Source: Pseudomonadota bacterium (GTDB taxonomy: Bacteria > Pseudomonadota > Alphaproteobacteria > Reyranellales > Reyranellaceae). Taken from it: a DNA stretch of 6,944 nt. Where the stretch lies: assembly GCA_023386865.1 (NCBI GenBank), contig JAEWIV010000112.1, positions 1 to 6,944 on the forward strand, written 5' to 3'. The notes beneath the pieces are model-generated. The model searched no databases. It worked only from the letters and a program-made list of their open reading frames with translations, and had not been told where the DNA came from. Position 1 is the stretch's first letter. Each line of letters begins with the position of its first letter. A program made the position numbers and the translations under genes. Positions 1 through 6,944 of this stretch are shown here, piece after piece.

Positions 1-50
1 AAGGTGCACTATCTTACCGGACGAGCTGCGTAGCAGACGCTGGCCCATCC

Positions 51-85
51 AAGAAAACCGCCCGATGCGCTGAACGCGCACCAGG
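51..85 (-). terminator. Intrinsic terminator of the anthranilate-CoA operon
   Basis: Read on the minus strand, the ten bases 85 to 76 pair with 70 to 61 around a five-base loop (GTTCA, 75-71). The stem is ten pairs, eight of them Watson-Crick and two G-U. It is followed by CGG and then TTTTCTT (57-51), a short T-rich tract. The stem begins at the base right after the stop codon of the Rid gene, the last gene of the operon. Stem, loop and T-tract together fit a Rho-independent terminator. The T-tract is interrupted and starts three bases after the stem, so termination may be partial. Confidence 0.6.
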
Positions 86-487
86 TCAGGCCGGAACGAC
101 GGCCATCGCCTGGATCTCGACCTTGGCGCGGTCCTCGACCAGGGCCGTGACCTCGACCACGGCCATCGCCGGGAAATTGCGCCCCATGACCTCGCGGTAG
201 GCCTGGCCGATGCCTGCGAGGTTGCCGAGGTAGTCCTTCTTGTCGGTGAGATACCAGGTCATCGTCGTGACGTGCTCGGGCGTCGCGCCGGCCTCGGCCA
301 GGACGGCAACGACGTTCTGCAGGGTCTGGCGGACCTGGCCCACGAGATCGTCGGTCTCGAACCGGTTCTGGCTGTTCCAGCCGATCTGACCGCCGACGAA
401 GACGATGCGGCCCTGGGCGGCGATACCGTTGGCATAGCCCTTGGGTTTCGCCCAGCCGGCCGGCTGCAGGATGGTGTGCGTTGTCAT
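86..487 (-). CDS. Rid/YjgF/YER057c/UK114 family protein, probable enamine/imine deaminase
   Basis: This 133-residue protein has the length and pattern of the Rid family, small trimeric proteins that hydrolyse reactive enamines and imines and release ammonia. Visible family features are the VGGQIG stretch (31-36), the Q-x-x-Q-x-L-x-N-V helix (residues 51-59), NFPAM (104-108) and KVEIQAM near the C-terminus, with Glu124 at the conserved acidic position. The Arg that binds the substrate carboxylate in archetypal RidA (PAR-S) is Met108 here, so it is not a canonical 2-aminoacrylate deaminase. The ATG at 487 overlaps the ligase stop by four bases (ATGA), with AAGG six bases upstream as ribosome-binding site. 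It is the last gene of the operon. Inferred role: hydrolysis of the amino group of the ring-reduced 2-aminobenzoyl-CoA product. 2-Aminomuconate deaminases of other aminoaromatic pathways belong to the same superfamily. Family assignment is firm; the substrate is a hypothesis. Confidence 0.9.
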   Translation of the reverse strand: MTTHTILQPAGWAKPKGYANGIAAQGRIVFVGGQIGWNSQNRFETDDLVGQVRQTLQNVVAVLAEAGATPEHVTTMTWYLTDKKDYLGNLAGIGQAYREVMGRNFPAMAVVEVTALVEDRAKVEIQAMAVVPA

Positions 488-2109
488 GATTGGCCTTGTT
501 GCTTCAACAGAAAGCGCTGGATCTTGCCCGTCTGGGTCTTGGGCAAGGCGGTCGTGAACTTCACCGAGCGCGGATACTTGTAGGGCGCGATCGCCGACTT
601 GACGTGCTCCTGCAGGCGTTTTGCGGTGTCGTCGTCCGGCGCGACGCCATCGGCCAGCACGATATGGGCTTGGACGATCTGGCCGCGCTCGGCGTCGGGG
701 GCGCCGATCACGGCGCACTCGAGCACGTCGGCATGGGTCAGGAGCGCCGCCTCGACCTCGGGGCCGGCGATGTTGTAGCCGGCCGAGATGATCATGTCGT
801 CCGAGCGCGCGGCGAAGTGGAAGTAGCCCGCCTCGTCCTGCATGAAGGAGTCGCCGGTGAGGTTCCAGCCGTCGCGCACGTAGGTGCGCTGGCGGGCGTC
901 GGCGAGATAGCGGCATCCGGTCGGTCCGCGCACGGCGAGCCGTCCTACCGTGCCGCGCGGCAGCTCCTTCATGTCGTCGTCGACGACCTTGGCCTCGTAG
1001 CCGCGCACCGGCTTGCCGGTCGAGCCGGGAGAAAGGTCGTCGAAACGGTTGGAGATGAAGATGTGCAGCATCTCGGTGGCGCCGATGCCGTCGAGGATCG
1101 GCTTGCCGGTCCTGGCGAGCCATTCGCTGAACACCGGCGCCGGCAGGGTCTCGCCGGCCGATACGGCAACGCGCAGCGAGGAGAGATCGGCGCCGTCGTC
1201 CATGGCCTTGAGCATGGCCCGGTAGGCCGTGGGTACCGTGAAGCTGACGGTGGCGCGATAGGTCTCGATGATCTCGACCATGTTCGCGGGCGAGGCGTTC
1301 TCGAGCAGCGCCGCCGCGGCGCCGAAGCGCAGGGGAAAGATGGCGAGTCCGCCCAGCCCGAAGGTGAAGGCGAGCGGCGGCGAGCCGACGAAGACGTCGT
1401 CCGGCGTCACGCCCAGCACGTCCCTGGCGTAGCCGTCGGCGACGATCAGCAGGTCGCGATGGAAGTGCATGGTGGCCTTCGGCACACCCGTCGTGCCCGA
1501 GGTGAAGCCCAGCAGGGCCACGTCGTCCCGACCGGTGGCGACGGCCTCGAAGCGCACCGGCTTGGTCAGCGCCACGCGGTCGAGCTCGGCGTCGTGGTTG
1601 GCCGTGCCGTCGAAACCCACGACCTGCTCCAGGAACCGGCTGTCCTTGGCGCAGGCCACCAGCTCGTCCATCAGCCGCGTGTCGCAGAGCGCCAGGGCGA
1701 TCCTGGCCTTGTCGACGATCTGCGCCAGTTCGCCGGCGCGCAGCATGGGCATGGTGTTGACCACGACGGCGCCGGCCTTGGTCGCCGCCAGCCAGCAGGC
1801 GACCATGGCCGGGTTGTTGGCGGCGCGGACCAGCACGCGGTTGCCCGGGCGCACGCCGTAATTCTCGACCAGCGCCCGCGCCAGCCGGTTGGTCCAGTCG
1901 GTCAGCTCCTTGTAGGTGCGGCGCCGGCCATTGCCGATCAGCGCGGTATTGTCGCCGAACCCCTTCTGCACCATGCGGTCGGTGAGCTCGACCGCGACGT
2001 TCAACCGCTGGGGATAGTCGAAGCCGGCCAGGCGGAAGTCCGGCCATTCGGCCGCGGGCGGGAGGTTGTCGCGGGAGAAGGTGTCGATATGCGCGCTCGG
2101 TCCCAGCAT
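484..2109 (-). CDS. abmG: 2-aminobenzoate-CoA ligase (benzoate-CoA ligase family, AMP-forming)
   Basis: This 541-residue adenylate-forming enzyme activates an aromatic acid with ATP and CoA through an acyl-AMP. Visible ANL motifs are the phosphate loop FTSGTTGVPK (202-211), the A5 motif GIGATEMLHIF (341-351), TGD (418-420), the hinge region RSDDMIISAGYNIAGPEVE (435-453) and the C-terminal catalytic lysine in TGKIQRF (Lys529). The N-terminus (SAHIDTFSRDNLPP) and the GATEMLHIF form of A5 are typical of the benzoate/2-aminobenzoate-CoA ligase group rather than fatty acyl ligases, and the length is normal. The ATG at 2109 lies four bases after the crotonase stop. Its ribosome-binding site is weak (GGGA about nine bases upstream), so coupling to upstream translation is likely. 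Specificity for anthranilate rather than benzoate or salicylate is inferred from the co-operonic fused monooxygenase/reductase. The symbol follows the Azoarcus evansii naming for this enzyme. Confidence 0.88.
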   Translation of the reverse strand: MLGPSAHIDTFSRDNLPPAAEWPDFRLAGFDYPQRLNVAVELTDRMVQKGFGDNTALIGNGRRRTYKELTDWTNRLARALVENYGVRPGNRVLVRAANNPAMVACWLAATKAGAVVVNTMPMLRAGELAQIVDKARIALALCDTRLMDELVACAKDSRFLEQVVGFDGTANHDAELDRVALTKPVRFEAVATGRDDVALLGFTSGTTGVPKATMHFHRDLLIVADGYARDVLGVTPDDVFVGSPPLAFTFGLGGLAIFPLRFGAAAALLENASPANMVEIIETYRATVSFTVPTAYRAMLKAMDDGADLSSLRVAVSAGETLPAPVFSEWLARTGKPILDGIGATEMLHIFISNRFDDLSPGSTGKPVRGYEAKVVDDDMKELPRGTVGRLAVRGPTGCRYLADARQRTYVRDGWNLTGDSFMQDEAGYFHFAARSDDMIISAGYNIAGPEVEAALLTHADVLECAVIGAPDAERGQIVQAHIVLADGVAPDDDTAKRLQEHVKSAIAPYKYPRSVKFTTALPKTQTGKIQRFLLKQQGQS

Positions 2110-2113
2110 CTGG

Positions 2114-2926
2114 TCATGTCCCTTCGAAGATCGGCGTCTTCCTGTCGACGAAGGCGCGGTAGGCGCGCTCGAAGTCGCGGGTCTGCATGCAGATCGCCTG
2201 CGCCTGGGCCTCCGCCTCGATCGCCTGGTCGAGCCCCATCGACCATTCCTGGTTCAACTGGGTCTTGGTGATGCCGTGGGCGAAGGTGGGACCGCTGGCG
2301 ATGCGTCGCGCCATGTCGAGCGCATCGGCCTCCAGCGCCGCCGCGTCGACCAGGCGATTGTAGAAGCCCCAGCGCTCGCCCTCCGCCGCCGACATGCTGC
2401 GGCCCGTGTAGAGAAGCTCGGCGGCGCGGCCCTGGCCGATGATGCGCGGCAGGATCGCGCACGCGCCCATGTCGCAGCCGGCGAGGCCGACGCGCGTGAA
2501 CAGGAAGGCCGTCTTGGCTTCGGGCGTGGCGATGCGGATGTCGGAGGCCATGACGATGATGGCGCCGGCGCCCACGGCGACGCCGTCGACGGCGGCGATG
2601 ATCGGCTTGCCGCAGGCGAGCATCGCCTTCACGAGATCGCCGGTCATGCGGGTGAAGGCGAGCAGCTCCTTCATCTCCATGGTCACCAGCGGACCGATGA
2701 TGTCGTGCACGTCGCCGCCGGAGCAGAAATTGCCGCCGTTGGGCAGGAACACCACCGTGTCGACGTCCTCGGCGTAGCGCAGCTCACGGAAGGTATCGCG
2801 CAGCTCGGCATAGGACTCGAAGGTGAGGGGATTCTTGCGCTCCGGCCGGTCGAGCTGGATGCGCGCCACCTTGCCCTCGACCTGCCAGAGGAAATGCCTG
2901 GGCCGGAAGCCCGCCATGCTGCTCAT
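2114..2926 (-). CDS. Enoyl-CoA hydratase/isomerase (crotonase) family protein
   Basis: This 270-residue crotonase-fold protein has normal length for the family. The two oxyanion-hole segments that hold the thioester carbonyl are clear: NFCSGGDV (66-73) and VDGVAVGAG (113-121). Aligning by hand with rat enoyl-CoA hydratase, the two catalytic glutamates (Glu144 and Glu164) fall on Ile123 and Arg145, so ordinary hydratase chemistry is doubtful. An Asp152 in GCDMGA lies near the acidic residue used by dienoyl-CoA isomerases and, less precisely aligned, by MenB/BadI-type enzymes. In context it should act on a ring-reduced CoA thioester, as hydratase, isomerase or ring-opening hydrolase; the last is inference. 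The ATG at 2926 overlaps the MarR stop (ATGA) and has a strong GGAGG seven bases upstream. An open frame continues further upstream, but that part is the marR region read in another frame. Confidence 0.88.
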   Translation of the reverse strand: MSSMAGFRPRHFLWQVEGKVARIQLDRPERKNPLTFESYAELRDTFRELRYAEDVDTVVFLPNGGNFCSGGDVHDIIGPLVTMEMKELLAFTRMTGDLVKAMLACGKPIIAAVDGVAVGAGAIIVMASDIRIATPEAKTAFLFTRVGLAGCDMGACAILPRIIGQGRAAELLYTGRSMSAAEGERWGFYNRLVDAAALEADALDMARRIASGPTFAHGITKTQLNQEWSMGLDQAIEAEAQAQAICMQTRDFERAYRAFVDRKTPIFEGT

Positions 2927-3378
2927 TGCCGTTCCTCCCAGTTGCTGCGAAAGGCCTTCAGCATCGACGCGAGCTGCCGCGCGTCGCTCTTGGTGACGCC
3001 GGCCAGCAGCTCGCCGATCCAGCTTTCGTGGGCCGCTGCCATGGTGCGGAACGCCTCCTTGCCGGCCCGCGTCAACTGCACGATCGACGTGCGACGGTCG
3101 CCCTCGCGCTGGCCGCGCTGCACCAGGCCTTCCGACACCAGCCGGTCGACGATGCCGGTGACGTTGCCGTTGCTGACCAGCAGGAAGCGCGACAGGTCGC
3201 TCATCAACATGCCGTCCGGCGTACGGTGGAGGGCGGCCATGACGTCGAAGCGCGGCAGAGTGGTGTCGAATTCCCGGGCCAGCCGCTCGCGCAGCTCGCC
3301 CTCGATGATGCGCGAGGCGCGCAGCAGGCGGATCCACAGCCGCAGCTTCTCCTTCGAGGCGGAGAGCGGTTCGCTCAC
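2923..3378 (-). CDS. MarR-family transcriptional regulator, probable regulator of its own operon
   Basis: With a GTG start at 3378 this is a 151-residue protein, typical for MarR dimers. Helical dimerisation segments flank a winged helix-turn-helix (about 42-104). The recognition helix is around SNGNVTGIVDRL (69-80), and the wing carries the family hallmark GDRR (93-96) followed by QLT. The GTG start is chosen because it forms a GTGA overlap with the dehydrogenase stop and has GGAGG nine bases upstream. An ATG at 3447 would add 23 residues of no MarR character that overlap the dehydrogenase. MarR regulators of aromatic catabolism commonly repress and are released by the aromatic acid or its CoA ester. 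Here the likely target is the palindrome in the gap before the monooxygenase gene (6491-6516). Family assignment is strong; ligand and operator are inferred. Confidence 0.9.
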   Translation of the reverse strand: MSEPLSASKEKLRLWIRLLRASRIIEGELRERLAREFDTTLPRFDVMAALHRTPDGMLMSDLSRFLLVSNGNVTGIVDRLVSEGLVQRGQREGDRRTSIVQLTRAGKEAFRTMAAAHESWIGELLAGVTKSDARQLASMLKAFRSNWEERQ

Positions 3379-4129
3379 CACGTCTCGCCTCCCGACAGCG
3401 ACAGCGCCTGGCCGGTGATCGAGCCGGCAGCCTCGCTGCAAAGCCACAGCACGGCCGCCGCGACCTCCGCCGGCTGGATGAAACGGCCCTGCGGATTGGT
3501 GGCGGCGAGGCTCGCCCGCGCCTGCTCGACGGTGCGGCCGGTTGTGCGCACGATGCGCTGCACCGACTCCTCCAGCATGTCGGTCTCGACGAAACCCGGG
3601 CAGACGGCGTTCACGGTCACGCCCGACCTCACCGTCTCGGTCGCGAGCGCGCGCATCAGGCCGACGACGCCATGCTTCGCCGCCACGTAAGGCGCCACGT
3701 AGGCGTAGCCCTTCAGCCCCGCGGTCGACGCGACGAAGACGATGCGGCCGGCCTTGCGCTTGGCCATGCCGGCCAGCGCCGGCTTCACGGTCAGGAACGA
3801 TCCGGTGAGGTTGAGATCGAGGGTGCGCCGCCAGTCGGCGAGCGACGTCTTATGCGCCGGGCCGCTTTCGGACCCGCCGGCGTTGGCGACGACGATGTCG
3901 AACGGGCCACGCCGCTCCTCGGCCTCGGCGTAGAGAGCAGCCATCGCGCTCTCGTCGGTGACGTCCGCCGCGATCGGGAAGATGCGGGCGTTCTCGCCGG
4001 CCACGGCTTCGAGCTTGGCCTTGCGGCGACCGCAGATCGTGACCGAGACGCCCGTTTCCGCGAGGGCCAGCGCAATCGCCCGTCCGACGCCCGTGCCGCC
4101 GCCCGTCACCAGCGCATGCTTGCCTAGAA

Positions 4130-4133
<4 letters not shown>
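3375..4133 (-). CDS. SDR family NAD(P)-dependent oxidoreductase (3-hydroxyacyl-CoA dehydrogenase/3-oxoacyl reductase type)
   Basis: This 252-residue classical short-chain dehydrogenase has a complete set of motifs: the dinucleotide-binding TGGGTGVG (10-17), NAG (84-86), Asn108, Ser136, the YVAAK pair Tyr149/Lys153, and CPGFVETDM (178-186). Basic residues after the second strand (CGRRKAK, 34-40) lean towards NADP(H), which is only suggestive. The ATG at 4133 overlaps the stop of the monooxygenase/reductase by four bases (ATGA), showing translational coupling. It probably oxidises or reduces a hydroxyl/keto group on a ring-reduced or ring-opened CoA thioester made by the upstream flavoenzyme, in a beta-oxidation-like sequence. 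The sequence does not fix the direction or the substrate. Many such proteins are annotated as 3-oxoacyl-ACP reductases, which is unlikely here given the operon. Confidence 0.9.
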
Positions 4134-6427
<2,294 letters not shown>

Positions 6428-6451
6428 CCCTGAGGCTCCTCATCATGCCCC

Positions 6452-6469
6452 TCTCTCCGTCAGGAGAGA
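6452..6469 (-). other. Leader hairpin upstream of the monooxygenase/reductase gene
   Basis: TCTCTCC (6452-6458) and GGAGAGA (6463-6469) are perfect inverted copies separated by four bases. In the minus-strand transcript they would form a seven-pair stem with a UGAC loop, about 25 bases before the start codon and close to the predicted 5' end. No T-tract follows on either strand, so it does not look like a terminator. It could protect the mRNA end or be a protein-binding site; neither is shown. Confidence 0.4.
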
Positions 6470-6481
6470 CGAACACGACTC

Positions 6482-6509
6482 ACCATATCCTTTAGGGATG
6501 AAATTTCAA
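6482..6509 (-). promoter_or_regulatory. Candidate sigma-70-type promoter of the six-gene operon
   Basis: On the minus strand TTGAAA (6509-6504) and TATGGT (6487-6482) are separated by 16 bases. They match the -35 and -10 consensus at five and four of six positions. It sits in the only AT-rich stretch of the window, in the only sizeable gap on the coding strand. Transcription would begin near 6475, giving a leader of roughly 48 bases before the ATG at 6427. This is a sequence match only. Confidence 0.45.
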
Positions 6510-6516
6510 ATATAAA
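6491..6516. promoter_or_regulatory. Palindromic operator-like site overlapping the -35 element
   Basis: The centre TGAAATTTCA (6499-6508) is a perfect ten-base palindrome. It is flanked symmetrically, after four unpaired bases on each side, by TTTA (6491-6494) and TAAA (6513-6516). Overall 9 of 13 positions are symmetric around the same centre. The size and AT-richness suit a MarR-type dimer, and the overlap with the candidate -35 hexamer would allow repression. The likely binder is the MarR protein encoded in the same operon, by inference. AT-rich DNA makes chance palindromes more likely. Confidence 0.4.
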
Positions 6517-6519
6517 ATA

Positions 6520-6944
6520 TCAGTGGCCGCCCAGGTAGCTGGCGGTGACGCGCGGGTCATGCATCAGGTCTGCGGCGGCGCCCGAATGGACGATCTCGCC
6601 GGTCTCCAGGACATAGCCGAAATCGGCCGTTTCCAAGGCGGCGCGAGCGTTCTGCTCGACCAGCAGGATCGAGACACCGAGTTCGCGCAGGGACGAGATG
6701 ATCCTGAAGACCTCACGCACGATCAGCGGGGCGAGACCGAGGCTCGGCTCGTCGAGCATCAGGAGCCGGGGCTTGGCCATCAGGGCGCGGCCCAGCGCCA
6801 GCATCTGACGCTCGCCACCGGACAGGGTCGAGGCCTTCTGGCTACGCCGTTCATTGAGCCGCGGAAAGCGCCGGTAGACGTCGTCCAGGGACTGCTTCAG
6901 CCCGGCGGCGTCCCGGCGCCGCGAGTAGCCGCCCAGCAGGAGGT
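6520..6944 (-). CDS. livF: ABC transporter ATP-binding protein, LivF type (branched-chain amino acid/aromatic acid uptake), partial
   Basis: The frame is open from the window edge to the stop at 6520 and gives 140 C-terminal residues; LivF proteins are usually about 235, so roughly the first 95 residues (Walker A and Q-loop) lie outside. Visible are the ABC signature LSGGERQ (40-46 of the visible part), Walker B with LLMLDEPSLGLAP, and LLVEQNA, where LivF proteins normally lack the H-loop histidine. The end ASYLGGH is also typical. LivF works with LivG, two membrane subunits and a periplasmic binding protein. HAAT/Liv systems import branched-chain amino acids, and many aromatic-degradation clusters carry copies for aromatic acids. 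Its place just upstream of the operon, on the same strand, suggests uptake of anthranilate or a related acid; that is inference. An internal ATG at 6804 follows the signature motif and is not the start. Confidence 0.9.
   Translation of the reverse strand, partial: LLLGGYSRRRDAAGLKQSLDDVYRRFPRLNERRSQKASTLSGGERQMLALGRALMAKPRLLMLDEPSLGLAPLIVREVFRIISSLRELGVSILLVEQNARAALETADFGYVLETGEIVHSGAAADLMHDPRVTASYLGGH

Noticed and set aside
1..50. Possible further gene or RNA beyond the terminator
   Set aside because: The 50 bases show no start with ribosome-binding site, no repeat and no recognisable RNA; too short to judge.
86..2047. A 653-codon minus-strand frame suggesting a Rid fusion protein
   Set aside because: Only the last 133 codons are protein-like; the rest is the ligase gene read in the wrong frame. 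The true start is the ATG at 487 with its own ribosome-binding site.
490..2271. Long open frame of 593 codons on the plus strand
   Set aside because: Antisense to the CoA ligase and the end of the crotonase gene; composition is low-complexity Ala/Gly/Arg/Val with no motif.
3379..3447. N-terminal extension of the MarR protein from an ATG at 3447
   Set aside because: The added 23 residues show no MarR character and overlap the dehydrogenase; the GTG at 3378 has a good ribosome-binding site and a GTGA overlap.
2066..3690. Plus-strand open frames of 450 and 254 codons
   Set aside because: Antisense to the crotonase, MarR and dehydrogenase genes, all of which have clear family motifs on the minus strand.
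6452..6469. The leader hairpin as a Rho-independent terminator for livF
   Set aside because: No T-rich tract follows the stem on either strand, and the hairpin lies downstream of the predicted promoter.

Overview
This GC-rich window comes from a bacterium. Codon use and the gene families suggest a proteobacterium, probably an alphaproteobacterium, though the sequence alone does not settle the species. All recognisable genes lie on the minus strand, so the biological order runs from high to low coordinates.

Layout in transcription order: (1) the C-terminal part of a LivF-type ABC transporter ATPase (6520-6944, cut by the window edge); (2) a short AT-rich gap (6428-6519) with a candidate promoter, a palindromic operator-like sequence and a small leader hairpin; (3) a 765-residue fusion of an FAD aromatic-ring monooxygenase and an old-yellow-enzyme reductase (4130-6427), with the architecture of 2-aminobenzoyl-CoA (anthraniloyl-CoA) monooxygenase/reductase; (4) a short-chain dehydrogenase (3375-4133); (5) a MarR-family regulator (2923-3378); (6) a crotonase-fold enzyme (2114-2926); (7) a benzoate/2-aminobenzoate-CoA ligase (484-2109); (8) a Rid/YjgF-family protein (86-487); (9) a good intrinsic terminator directly after the last stop codon (51-85). 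The last 50 bases hold nothing recognisable.

Genes 3 to 8 form one tight operon. Four of the five junctions are 4-base stop/start overlaps (ATGA or GTGA) and the fifth is a 4-base gap. The promoter and terminator frame exactly these six genes.

The set fits aerobic CoA-dependent anthranilate degradation of the kind described in Azoarcus evansii. The ligase makes 2-aminobenzoyl-CoA. The fused flavoenzyme hydroxylates and then reduces the ring to a non-aromatic 2-amino-5-oxocyclohexene-carboxyl-CoA. The remaining enzymes would remove nitrogen, reduce and open the ring. The MarR protein probably senses an aryl-CoA or the free acid, and the neighbouring Liv-type transporter may import the substrate.

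The most interesting points are two apparent active-site departures. The Rid protein has Met where the family's carboxylate-binding Arg normally sits. The crotonase lacks both catalytic glutamates of true enoyl-CoA hydratases. Together they suggest specialised roles: hydrolysis of a CoA-bound enamine/imine, and ring opening or isomerisation.
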